This document shows positions 1 to 6,383 of a DNA stretch of 8,422 bases, piece by piece. The DNA is from Campylobacterota bacterium (GTDB lineage Bacteria; Campylobacterota; Campylobacteria; Campylobacterales; Sulfurovaceae), in the NCBI GenBank assembly GCA_003646505.1, contig QMKT01000084.1:1-8422 (forward strand), read 5' to 3'. Positions within the stretch are counted from its first letter, which is position 1. Every line of letters starts with the position of its first letter. The notes under the pieces are model-generated. The model saw only the letters and a list, made by a program, of their open reading frames with translations, searched no databases and was not told where the DNA came from. Both the position numbers and the translations under genes were made by a program.

Positions 1-507
1 CATGTTGTAATTGATAGAGTTAAGGTAGTCTTGTTTTGCCTGATAGACTTCTGGAGAATAGACTTTGGCCAATAGTTCTCCTTTTTCTACATTCTTATAC
101 ATACTGTCTGCATAGAGTGTGTCTACAAAACCAGAGTACCATGCAAAGACATCAACTTTACGTGATTCTTGTGCTACGATATAACCAAAATTGACTTGTT
201 TTTGTGAAGTTTTCATCTCTTTGACCTGTACGGTCTTTACATTAAAGAGCTGTTCAATAGTAGGTCTTTTTGTATCTCGCATAGGTTTTTTAGGAATATC
301 TTTTGTCATAGTTGTATCACCTGCAGAACATTTCCCTGCTTCACATTTCATCTCAGATGTATTTCCCTGCTTTTTAATGACAGGCTTTTTGGGGATATCT
401 TTGGTCATATTTGTTTTATCTGTTGCACATTTTCCAGCTTCACATTTCATGGCTGTTTCAGAGAGTAGCATGAGAGGAAATAACAATAGGGTGATCATTT
501 TTAACAT
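1..507 (-). CDS. CusB-type RND efflux periplasmic adaptor, N-terminal part (partial)
   Basis: The window shows the first 169 codons; the gene runs off the left edge. The product appears to be a membrane-fusion adaptor linking an inner-membrane RND pump to the TolC-type channel encoded just upstream. A hydrophobic signal sequence (MLKMITLLLFPLMLL) opens the protein, with no lipobox cysteine. Residues 20-75 hold two copies of a Cys/Met motif. From about residue 90 the sequence reads like the adaptor core: VDVFAWYSGFVDTLYA then VEKGELLAKVYSPEVYQAKQDYL, the pattern of the CusB lipoyl/barrel half leading into the helical hairpin. The start codon overlaps the stop of the channel gene by one base (TAATG) and is preceded by AGGAG, which suggests translational coupling. 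Copper/silver is the likely substrate by family and by the Cys/Met-rich tail, but the metal is inferred. Confidence 0.85.
   Translation of the reverse strand, partial: MLKMITLLLFPLMLLSETAMKCEAGKCATDKTNMTKDIPKKPVIKKQGNTSEMKCEAGKCSAGDTTMTKDIPKKPMRDTKRPTIEQLFNVKTVQVKEMKTSQKQVNFGYIVAQESRKVDVFAWYSGFVDTLYADSMYKNVEKGELLAKVYSPEVYQAKQDYLNSINYNM
283..450 (-). repeat. Two in-gene copies of a 23-codon Cys/Met motif, 99-bp period
   Basis: Codons 20-42 and 53-75 of the adaptor repeat each other. Both begin MKCEAGKC and end MTKDIPKKP, with a variable six-residue middle. The copies lie at 382-450 and 283-351. Many synonymous differences (for example ccc/cct, aag/aaa, gct/gca) show that the duplication is not recent and that the protein sequence has been kept. 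Two cysteines and two methionines per copy suggest soft-metal binding; this is inference. Confidence 0.85.
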
Positions 508-1700
508 TATAGAGCTCCTGTAAGAGATTTGAGTTTTGCGCCGGTTCTTAGGTATTCTGCTTTTATGGAAATGAGTTCTTCTTCAAGGGAGAGTTTCTGC
601 TCTAAAAGACTTGTATAGGCAAAGAGGTCACCTCCTCTTTGAATGTTGGATTGGCTGAGTTCAAACATGTGTTCAAGTTGAGGCAAACTTTCATCTTTTA
701 TGATCTTATAAATCTGATAGGCTTCTGTAAGTTTTGCATACATGATCTCTATATCACTATGTAGAGAAGATCTATAGTCTAAAGAAGCACTTTGTGCAGA
801 CAGCATCTCTTTACGTGCTGACTCCGTATTGAGCTCTTCAGTTCCGTAAAGAGGGTAGACGAAACCAACAGTAATGGAAGTGTAGTCCTCAAATGCTGCA
901 CGATGAAAATAACCCATTTTTACATAGGGATCAGGATTTGTACTTAACTCTTGAATGGTTTTATTGGCTGAAGCAACATTTTGTTGTGAAATTTTCATAC
1001 GATACGCTGGATTGTTTTCGAGTTTTGAAAGATAAAAACCTAAAGACTTAGGTGCAGTTATATGAAGTACATCAGAAACAGAATGGATCTTACCTTGTAT
1101 GAGATAGTTCAGTCTGGCTTTTTGACTTTTAAGTACAGTGTTGTAGCGCTGGGCACGAATTTTGATTTTGGAAAGAAGTAAAGAAGCAGACATGGAGCTT
1201 GTATGGCTTTTTGTTTGGGTAGATGCATAAGATGTATATAGTTTTATATTTTGATTTGCTACAGATTTATATTTGTTGACTATGGCAATGCGCGATTCAA
1301 GCTCTTTAACTGTGTAGGCAGTCATACGTATCTCTTCAGCCAGTTTAACTTTTGCTGCATCATATGAGTCCATGATGACATCTTTTTGGGCCAATGTATA
1401 GGTTTTACGGGCATCAAGTTTTCCAAACCATGGAAATTTTTGTTTAAAATTCACTGCTTCATATTGCATAGGTTCTAAAGAACGGTTGGAAGGGTCATTG
1501 AATGGTATGTTGTTTACAGTAAAAGAGATATCGGGATTTGAAAAGTTTTGGCTTGCTTCGATACGCTCATTCATAGCAGAAAGCCGGTGTTCTATGGATT
1601 GGAGAGAAGGGTGCTTCTTTAGTGACTGTTTAATGAGGGTATCAATACTTTGAGCCTGCAGCATAGCAAGGGCCAAGATAAGATAAAGTATGATATGCAT
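507..1700 (-). CDS. TolC/CusC-family outer-membrane efflux channel
   Basis: This 397-residue protein is the expected size for the shorter TolC-like (OEP) channels of Campylobacterota metal exporters. It has a signal sequence of about 17 residues (MHIILYLILALAMLQAQS). Two helical repeats follow, roughly residues 18-205 and 220-395, each with long Ala/Ser/Gln/Lys-rich helices. The first repeat carries the family-like NPDISFTVNNIPF and FKQKFPWFGKLDARK stretches; the second has VGFVYPLYGTEELNTESAR, matching the P-L-x-G strand after which TolC helices resume. No lipobox cysteine is present. The start ATG has a good ribosome binding site (AGGAGA, 5 bases upstream). It is the first gene of the operon here, followed by the adaptor with a 1-base overlap, so the pair very likely builds one tripartite exporter. 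The exact substrate cannot be read from this protein. Confidence 0.9.
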   Translation of the reverse strand: MHIILYLILALAMLQAQSIDTLIKQSLKKHPSLQSIEHRLSAMNERIEASQNFSNPDISFTVNNIPFNDPSNRSLEPMQYEAVNFKQKFPWFGKLDARKTYTLAQKDVIMDSYDAAKVKLAEEIRMTAYTVKELESRIAIVNKYKSVANQNIKLYTSYASTQTKSHTSSMSASLLLSKIKIRAQRYNTVLKSQKARLNYLIQGKIHSVSDVLHITAPKSLGFYLSKLENNPAYRMKISQQNVASANKTIQELSTNPDPYVKMGYFHRAAFEDYTSITVGFVYPLYGTEELNTESARKEMLSAQSASLDYRSSLHSDIEIMYAKLTEAYQIYKIIKDESLPQLEHMFELSQSNIQRGGDLFAYTSLLEQKLSLEEELISIKAEYLRTGAKLKSLTGAL

Positions 1701-1805
1701 AATATCTCCTAGTGTGTAAATGTATAGATAGTTTAGTGTAACATTGTGTACGAAGTGTGCACATGAAACCTTAAAAAAATGAGTGAAAAAATAATAATAA
1801 TTATA
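1701..1805. promoter_or_regulatory. Upstream region of the efflux operon, with an 8-bp palindrome
   Basis: No gene is seen here. The efflux operon must be transcribed leftward from this stretch or from further right. It contains a perfect TGTGCACA palindrome (1756-1763) in a TGTG/CACA-rich neighbourhood, which could be an operator for a metal-responsive regulator. I do not see a convincing -35/-10 pair on the minus strand, and no regulator gene lies next to it in the window. The run of A/T at 1771-1803 separates it from the rightward promoter. Confidence 0.25.
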
Positions 1806-1819
1806 AAACCTATAGGTTT
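1806..1819. promoter_or_regulatory. Perfect 14-bp palindrome, candidate operator
   Basis: AAACCTATAGGTTT is its own reverse complement. It ends two bases before the -35 hexamer of the rightward promoter. The position and symmetry suit a dimeric winged-helix repressor, and an Rrf2-family regulator is encoded in the operon downstream. Binding by that protein is inference; the site does not match an Rrf2 box that I can recall with certainty. Confidence 0.45.
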
Positions 1820-1821
1820 AC

Positions 1822-1850
1822 TTGACAATTGAAATATTATTGGCTAAAAT
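1822..1850 (+). promoter_or_regulatory. Sigma70-type promoter of the DUF4395-rrf2-metY-like operon
   Basis: TTGACA (1822-1827), a 17-bp spacer and TAAAAT (1845-1850) form a near-consensus vegetative promoter. Transcription should begin near 1857, giving a leader of about 195 nt before the first credible start codon at 2053. The -35 box is a full consensus match, which is unusual for Campylobacterota promoters, where it is often poorly conserved. Confidence 0.7.
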
Positions 1851-1863
1851 ACACTCAGAATTT

Positions 1864-2010
1864 AAAAGGCACTTGTAAAAACCCTAGATATTTACATTGG
1901 ACAAGGGCATTGAATTTTCTTTAGTTATTTATTGTCTCCCCCTATATTTAATAGATAATCTTAAGAAAGTTAATGTGGTAAATCTCTCTAGGGTCTTTAG
2001 AGGTGCTTTT
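1864..2010. repeat. 147-bp imperfect palindrome: structured leader RNA or MITE-like element
   Basis: The ends are inverted repeats. Bases 1864-1888 pair with 1987-2010 with 22 pairs (one G-U), two mismatches and one bulged G, including an unbroken 8-bp block ACCCTAGA/TCTAGGGT. The inside continues the symmetry: 1890-1895 pairs with 1978-1983 (ATTTAC/GTAAAT). Bases 1908-1921 pair with 1963-1975 around one bulged G, then 1923-1934 pairs with 1949-1961 with gaps. A C-rich loop (TCTCCCCC, 1935-1942) sits at the apex, and a 12-nt one-sided bulge (1896-1907) ends in GGG, which could in principle pair with the loop. The element begins about 7 nt after the predicted transcript start and ends about 32 nt before the ribosome binding site. 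It could be a cis-regulatory RNA or a hairpin-type miniature element inserted in the leader. Pairing was done by eye; no known riboswitch was recognised. Confidence 0.6.
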
Positions 2011-2052
2011 GCATTTAAAGTTCAAATAAAAATACAAGTTAAAGGAAAGAGT

Positions 2053-2511
2053 ATGTCTCCAAGTTGTCCAATATCTATAAGAAGAGTTGATTCAAATATG
2101 GTAAGAATTATCTCTTTCCAAGTGGCACTTTTCACAGTGATCCTCCTTTTGACCCAAGAGAGCATTTTTGCATTGATATTATTATTTGACTTCTTTATGA
2201 GAACTATCCGTCAATCAAAACTCAGTCCTTTTCAAATAGTAGGACAGTTTATAGTCACGGGATGGGGTATTGCTCCTAAACTTTGCGATGAATCTCCAAA
2301 AAGATTTGCACTTTATCTTGGACTTATTACTTCATTATTTCTTGCAGTCTTTTATATAGCAGGATTTTCTACATTGGCTACATCTATCACTGTTATTTTA
2401 TTAATTTGTGCATTACTTGAGACACTATTCGACTTTTGTATAGGATGTAAGATATACTATGCAATTCAAATAGGCAAAGGTTTTTTAGATAATGATAGGA
2501 ATATCAAGTAA
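2053..2511 (+). CDS. DUF4395 family membrane protein
   Basis: The 152-residue product matches the DUF4395 pattern. It has an N-terminal C-P (Cys5-Pro6) and RVDSNMVRI, then a hydrophobic region (about 18-50) ending in LLFDFFMR. SPFQIVGQFI and DESPKRFALYLG follow, then two more hydrophobic stretches (about 86-104 and 107-128) and FDFCIGCKIYY with a CxxC at 129-132. Four membrane segments are plausible. The function of the family is not established. The conserved cysteines and the sulfur-metabolism neighbours suggest a thiol or sulfur-related membrane role, which is inference. I chose ATG 2053 because AAGGAAAG lies just upstream and the family similarity starts here. An in-frame TTG at 1897 would add 52 residues lying over the leader palindrome. 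The 3' end overlaps the next gene by 20 bases. Confidence 0.8.
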   Translation: MSPSCPISIRRVDSNMVRIISFQVALFTVILLLTQESIFALILLFDFFMRTIRQSKLSPFQIVGQFIVTGWGIAPKLCDESPKRFALYLGLITSLFLAVFYIAGFSTLATSITVILLICALLETLFDFCIGCKIYYAIQIGKGFLDNDRNIK

Positions 2512-2905
2512 AACAATTTATGCAGTCGCTGCACTTGAAGAGCTTGGAAGAAGCTCAGATCGTAAAGTACTTAAGATAAAAGAGATAGCAGCAAATGCTA
2601 ACATTCCTCAAAACTTCTTGGAACAAATACTCTTAGAACTTAAAAAACAAGGTCTTCTCTCAAGTATAAAAGGTGCGCATGGCGGGTATAAACTTGCCAA
2701 AGATCTTAAAGATATCACGCTTAAAGATGTTGTCCTTATCTTAGAATCAGATATATTTTCTGACAATATCCAAACAAAAGATCCTGGTTTAAAACTTTTT
2801 TGGGATGATCTTCGATCTAATGTCTCCAGAGTCTTTGAAATCCCTCTTTCTGAACTTAAAAACTATCAACTCAAAGCAAATAAAACACTCAATTATTCAA
2901 TATAG
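2492..2905 (+). CDS. Rrf2-family transcriptional regulator without cysteines
   Basis: The 137-residue protein has the full Rrf2 layout. It starts with ISSKTIYAVAALEEL, followed by a helix-turn-helix (about 28-54, LKIKEIAANANIPQNFLEQI) and the diagnostic wing GAHGGYKLAK (61-70). The rest is a dimerisation helix and C-terminal tail. Fe-S members (IscR, NsrR, RirA) carry three cysteines around residues 90-110; this protein has no cysteine at all, so it cannot ligate a cluster that way. In this it resembles CymR, the cysteine-metabolism repressor of Firmicutes. It lies between a DUF4395 gene and a MetY-like gene, 11 bases before the latter, so control of sulfur amino-acid synthesis, including its own operon, is the natural inference. 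A palindrome at 1806-1819 is a candidate target. The ATG at 2492 is preceded by a weak AAAGG; overlap with the upstream gene suggests coupling. Confidence 0.9.
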   Translation: MIGISSKTIYAVAALEELGRSSDRKVLKIKEIAANANIPQNFLEQILLELKKQGLLSSIKGAHGGYKLAKDLKDITLKDVVLILESDIFSDNIQTKDPGLKLFWDDLRSNVSRVFEIPLSELKNYQLKANKTLNYSI

Positions 2906-2916
2906 GAACACGCAGC

Positions 2917-4176
2917 ATGAATAACACAACAGATTTTAATTATTTTAATACTCAACTCGTCCACGAAGTAGGTTCAAGTGTAGGTCCAATAGCCCCTACG
3001 ATAACGCCATCTGCAGCATACGGGTATGTAGATGCTGAGGAAGCAGAGGGGATCTTTGCAGCGGAGGTGAATAAACCTCTGTATGCAAGGGTAGGGAATC
3101 CTACAAATGCTAAATTGGAAGGTATAGTAGCTAAATTTGAAGGAGGTCTTGGTGCCATTGCTACCTCTTCAGGTATGGGTGCTATCTCCATGGTATGTAC
3201 TGCTTTTTTAAAGTCAGGAGATGAGATACTTTGCATCGGTGGTTTCTTCGGAGGAACCTATTCTCTGGTCAATGAAACTTTGGCACGTTTTGGCGTAAGC
3301 AACACTTTTTGTGAAGTCGACGATTTTGAACATATAGAGAATGCATTAAAGCGTGGTGTAAAAATGGTCATCTTTGAATCAGTAGGGAACCCAAGTCTAA
3401 CTTTACCCGACGTGCAAGGTATTATAGACCTTTGTAATAGTTATGAAACAGTGGTAATGATAGACAATACCGCCACACCATTACTCTTAAGACCATTAAC
3501 AATGGGTGCAGATATAGTTGTGCATTCTAGTACTAAAAATATGTCAGGGCATTCAGCGGCACTTGGTGGTGTAGCAGTATTTAGAGCAGTTAAAGAAGAT
3601 GGTGATAAATTGCTCAATGAAAAGTATGCTGATGTACATAAGATAGTTAAAAAGATGGGTAAAAAAGCGTTTATTGCTATCTGTAAAAAGCGTGCGATAC
3701 GTGATTTTGGTATGACAGCCAATGCCTTTGGTTCATTTATGACCATGATTGGACTTGAAACACTCTCATTAAGAGTAGAGAGAGTTAATCAAAATGTTGA
3801 AGTAATATCTGAGATACTGGATGAAAAGTTACCTGAAGGTATCTCTGTCAATCACCCGTCTTTAGCTTCAAGCCCGGATTATACACGTTATAAAGCAGAC
3901 TTTGCACAAGGATGTGGTCCGCTTATAAGTATAGATTGTGGTACAAAGGAGAGAGCTTTTAAGTTTTTAAATGCGCTTGAACTTGTGATCCTCACAGCAA
4001 ATATCGGAGACAATAGAACCTTGGCATTACATATGACAAGTACTATCTACTCAGACTTCAATGAAGAAGCACGTAAATTTTTAGGTGTACATGAAGGTCT
4101 CATTCGCGTCTCTATAGGTTTGGAAGATCCAAAAACAATCGCAGAGGACTTTTTACAAGCTGTAAATGCTTTGTAA
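2917..4176 (+). CDS. MetY-like PLP-dependent sulfhydrylase (Cys/Met metabolism family)
   Basis: The 419-residue protein belongs to the Cys/Met-metabolism PLP family (fold type I). Visible motifs are YARVGNPTNAKLE (56-68; the Tyr and Arg that hold the PLP phosphate of the partner subunit), ATSSGMGAI (82-90), MIDNT with the ring-binding Asp183, HSSTKNMSGH with Schiff-base Lys207, and RVSIGLED near the C-terminus with the substrate-carboxylate Arg. The insertion around 225-290 ending RDFG...GLETLSLRVER is typical of O-acetylhomoserine sulfhydrylases rather than of MetB, so sulfide plus O-acetylhomoserine to homocysteine is the likely reaction. The sequence is divergent: the usual LYGGTY reads FFGGTY, placing Phe111 where the PLP-stacking tyrosine normally sits, and the residue after Lys207 is Asn. 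Methionine gamma-lyase-like activity cannot be excluded. An AGGA box precedes the ATG. Confidence 0.85.
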   Translation: MNNTTDFNYFNTQLVHEVGSSVGPIAPTITPSAAYGYVDAEEAEGIFAAEVNKPLYARVGNPTNAKLEGIVAKFEGGLGAIATSSGMGAISMVCTAFLKSGDEILCIGGFFGGTYSLVNETLARFGVSNTFCEVDDFEHIENALKRGVKMVIFESVGNPSLTLPDVQGIIDLCNSYETVVMIDNTATPLLLRPLTMGADIVVHSSTKNMSGHSAALGGVAVFRAVKEDGDKLLNEKYADVHKIVKKMGKKAFIAICKKRAIRDFGMTANAFGSFMTMIGLETLSLRVERVNQNVEVISEILDEKLPEGISVNHPSLASSPDYTRYKADFAQGCGPLISIDCGTKERAFKFLNALELVILTANIGDNRTLALHMTSTIYSDFNEEARKFLGVHEGLIRVSIGLEDPKTIAEDFLQAVNAL

Positions 4177-4186
4177 GTAGGTTACT

Positions 4187-5404
4187 TTGTTTTTTAAACT
4201 TGTCTCTTTTTTTCTTTTCTCTGCACTGTTGTCTGTTACCCTTGAAGCTAAGAGTAGCAAAGAAGGACTAGCCTATATTAATACGCTTAGATATAATGCA
4301 GGACTCATCGCTTTAAAAAACAATACATTTTTAGATAAAGCAGCATCTTCACATGCAAAATATCTCATACGTAATCAAACAAAGGGACATTATGAGAGAA
4401 AAGGAAAATACTCCTATACAGGCACTACACCTTCAAAGCGTATTATAAAAGCAGGATATCCTTCTCGGTATGCGATGGAAAATATCTCTATAAATACTTC
4501 GGGGCAAGTAAAATCTATAGACAATCTTTTTGCTGCAATTTACCATCGTTTTGTTTTTTTAAGTCTTGACAAAGATGAGATAGGAGTAGGTACATACGCC
4601 ATAGATAAAAAAAGAAAGTACAAACGTTCTTATGTCTATAACATAGCTTCTTCCTCTATTTCAAAACTTTGTCAGCGATCATTTTTTATGGAAGATGGAG
4701 AATATTACATTAAAAAATTATGTAGAGACAATGAAAAGATGATACCCCAATCCCTTTTCAGAGAAAAAAAAGATGAGATACGGCGTAAAAATAAAGCGAT
4801 GGTCGTTTATCCCTATCCTAAACAAGATCATGTCTGGCCAGCTTTTTATAATGAATCACCAGATCCTTTACCCAAGTATAAAGTCAGCGGTTTTCCGATC
4901 TCTGTGCAGTTTAACCCTGCAAACACACAAAATATAAAATTACAGTCTTTTCGTCTTTATGAAGAGAATGGGAAAGAGATAAAGAAGACGAAGGTACTTC
5001 AACATAAAAATGATCATAACCATCTTTTTACCAAGTTTGAATTTGCTCTTATGCCTTTGGCAAGGTTAGAGTTCAACACAAGCTATACGGTTATATTTGA
5101 GGCGATAGCTGATGGGAGGAAAGTTAAAAAACGCTGGAGCTTCAAAACAGAGAATTTTAAAGAAAAAATGTACAGAATTACAGAAAAGAAAACCACACTA
5201 AATGTTAAAGCAGGGAGTACCGCTATCCTCTATGTTGTACCAAGTTCACGTAAAGATATTTTACACGCATATAAGTCAAGAGGAGGCATAAAAGCCTCTT
5301 TTCTTGATCAAAATACGGTAAAAGTGATCTTCCCAAAGAGAAGTTCTTCGGGTAGGGTAAGTCTAGGGTTTGGGAAGAAGAAAGTGTTCTTTAATATAGA
5401 ATAG
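4187..5404 (+). CDS. Exported CAP/SCP-domain protein
   Basis: The 405-residue product has a signal peptide (about 1-21, FFLFSALLSVTLEA) followed by a CAP domain, about 25-155. CAP landmarks are SHAKYL (His56), GHYE (His68, Glu70), YAMENIS (Glu98), YHR (His120) and EIGVGTY, matching the His/Glu cavity residues of the family. A middle linker contains two cysteines (162, 179) that may pair. A beta-rich, Ig-like region at about 228-325 includes FPISVQFN and LARLEFNTSYTVIFEA, and a Lys-rich C-terminal strand region follows. The job of bacterial CAP proteins is mostly unknown; a secreted or periplasmic location is likely. It starts with TTG only 10 bases after the metY-like stop, with a weak GTAGG ahead of it, so it is probably co-transcribed. 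No in-frame ATG near the signal peptide offers an alternative. The 3' end overlaps the convergent sppA-like gene by 14 bases. Confidence 0.8.
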   Translation: MFFKLVSFFLFSALLSVTLEAKSSKEGLAYINTLRYNAGLIALKNNTFLDKAASSHAKYLIRNQTKGHYERKGKYSYTGTTPSKRIIKAGYPSRYAMENISINTSGQVKSIDNLFAAIYHRFVFLSLDKDEIGVGTYAIDKKRKYKRSYVYNIASSSISKLCQRSFFMEDGEYYIKKLCRDNEKMIPQSLFREKKDEIRRKNKAMVVYPYPKQDHVWPAFYNESPDPLPKYKVSGFPISVQFNPANTQNIKLQSFRLYEENGKEIKKTKVLQHKNDHNHLFTKFEFALMPLARLEFNTSYTVIFEAIADGRKVKKRWSFKTENFKEKMYRITEKKTTLNVKAGSTAILYVVPSSRKDILHAYKSRGGIKASFLDQNTVKVIFPKRSSSGRVSLGFGKKKVFFNIE

Positions 5405-6251
5405 ACGATTTTAGACCATAAAAATAACTTTGCAGCTGCATAATACTTTTGGTTCCAAGTTGATCTATGAAACTTTCCAGTTTATCTTTCTCTTTCCATG
5501 AAGGTTTTTTGACTTTGGCAAGTTTTTGAACTTCTGCTTTAGCTTGTGATATGACAGCAACTCTATCTATGAGCCCTGCATTTTTAGCTCTTGCAGCTGA
5601 AAATATATGTGCATCTGCATACTCTTTTGACCTATTAACATCTAACCCTCTAGCCTTGGCTACATCTTTAACAAAAAGTTCATAGGTATCTTTTGTGAGT
5701 GTTTCGAGTTCAGCTCTCTCTTCAGGGGTCCATTCTCTCGTTGGAGTACCTGCTTCTTTGTAGGTACCTTGTTTGACTATCTGCGTTTTAACACCAATGG
5801 TATTCATAAGCTCTTCTACATTTGCACTCTCCATAATGACACCGATGGAACCCACGATGGAACCGGGATTTGCAATAATAGTATTGGCATAAATAGATGC
5901 ATAATAACTACCGCTTGCCATGATCCCCGAAGCATAGGCAACTACGGGTTTATGTTTCTTTAGTTCCTTAATGGCATAGGCTATTTCTATAGATGGCGGT
6001 ACGGCACCACCGGGTGAATTAACGTTTAGCAGTACACCTTTTATACTGGAGTCTTTTTGTGCGCTTTCTATCTCTTTAAGGATAGCATCTGCATCCATGA
6101 TGGGACCTATAAGTTTGATCTCCTGAAGGTTAGAGGGGATGAGTTGTGTCGTTGACGTGGGCATAAGTACAACAAAAGCAATGAGTAGAAAAAGCATACC
6201 CATAAAGTGTTGACCTATCCATTTGATCGTTTTTCCTATGGCACTAAACAT
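5391..6251 (-). CDS. sppA: Signal peptide peptidase SppA, short form (S49 family)
   Basis: The 286-residue protein is a single-domain SppA, as in Gram-positives and Campylobacterota, not the duplicated 67-kDa form of E. coli. An N-terminal membrane anchor lies at about 15-31 (FMGMLFLLIAFVVLM). The S49 core shows IKLIGPI, LLNVNSPGG (75-82), the nucleophile motif GIMASGSYYAS (Ser113) and QGTYKEAGTP with the catalytic Lys165. GSIVGSIGVIME lies between them. It should cut leftover signal peptides within the membrane. The active site would face the periplasm. The ATG has AAAGG about 10 bases upstream, and a TATAAT box lies about 33 bases upstream of the ATG. It is a single gene, transcribed toward the CAP-protein gene, with tails overlapping by 14 bases and no clear terminator hairpin between them. 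Confidence 0.93.
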   Translation of the reverse strand: MFSAIGKTIKWIGQHFMGMLFLLIAFVVLMPTSTTQLIPSNLQEIKLIGPIMDADAILKEIESAQKDSSIKGVLLNVNSPGGAVPPSIEIAYAIKELKKHKPVVAYASGIMASGSYYASIYANTIIANPGSIVGSIGVIMESANVEELMNTIGVKTQIVKQGTYKEAGTPTREWTPEERAELETLTKDTYELFVKDVAKARGLDVNRSKEYADAHIFSAARAKNAGLIDRVAVISQAKAEVQKLAKVKKPSWKEKDKLESFIDQLGTKSIMQLQSYFYGLKSSILY

Positions 6252-6283
6252 AGTAGTATCCTTTTGTATTTTTTAAAGTATGC

Positions 6284-6289
6284 ATTATA
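6284..6289 (-). promoter_or_regulatory. TATAAT -10 box ahead of the sppA gene
   Basis: On the minus strand a perfect TATAAT stands about 33 bases before the ATG. There is no good -35 hexamer at the right distance, which is common for Campylobacterota sigma70 promoters. Transcription would begin around 6277. Confidence 0.5.
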
Positions 6290-6316
6290 TCACAAGTGTT
6301 GATGCAAATGTGAGTA

Positions 6317-6326
6317 TGTGTACACA
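6317..6326. promoter_or_regulatory. Perfect 10-bp palindrome between divergent genes
   Basis: TGTGTACACA is its own reverse complement and lies between the sppA promoter and the rightward small gene. It could be an operator acting on one or both. It loosely resembles the TGTGCACA palindrome at 1756-1763 ahead of the efflux operon. A short palindrome like this may also be chance. Confidence 0.25.
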
Positions 6327-6383
6327 GGGGTTAATAGCATTATTATTAAAATCTTTGTATACTTATTTGATATAAGGTGTAAA

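Noticed and set aside
283..450. CRISPR-like repeat array
   Set aside because: Only two diverged copies, in frame inside a coding gene; it is a protein repeat.
191..523. Plus-strand open frame of 110 codons
   Set aside because: It runs opposite the adaptor gene and repeats only because the adaptor's internal repeat is read backwards; no ribosome site or recognisable domain.
1897..2010. Intrinsic terminator made by the right arm of the palindrome and its TTTT
   Set aside because: Only four Ts, within the stem rather than after it, and the operon promoter lies just upstream, so it would stop its own transcript; attenuation remains possible but is not supported.
1897..2052. In-frame upstream extension of the DUF4395 gene from TTG 1897
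   Set aside because: The start would lie inside the leader palindrome with no ribosome site, the extra 52 residues do not look like the family, and ATG 2053 has a good AAGGAAAG box.
1857..2052. Known SAM or SAH riboswitch in the leader
   Set aside because: I looked for the conserved cores of SAM-I, SAM-II and SAH riboswitches and did not see them; the fold is one long hairpin instead.
2952..3746. Two minus-strand open frames opposite the metY-like gene
   Set aside because: Antisense shadows of a well-supported enzyme gene.
5769..5963. Plus-strand open frame of 64 codons opposite sppA
   Set aside because: Lies antisense across the catalytic core of sppA; no independent coding signs.
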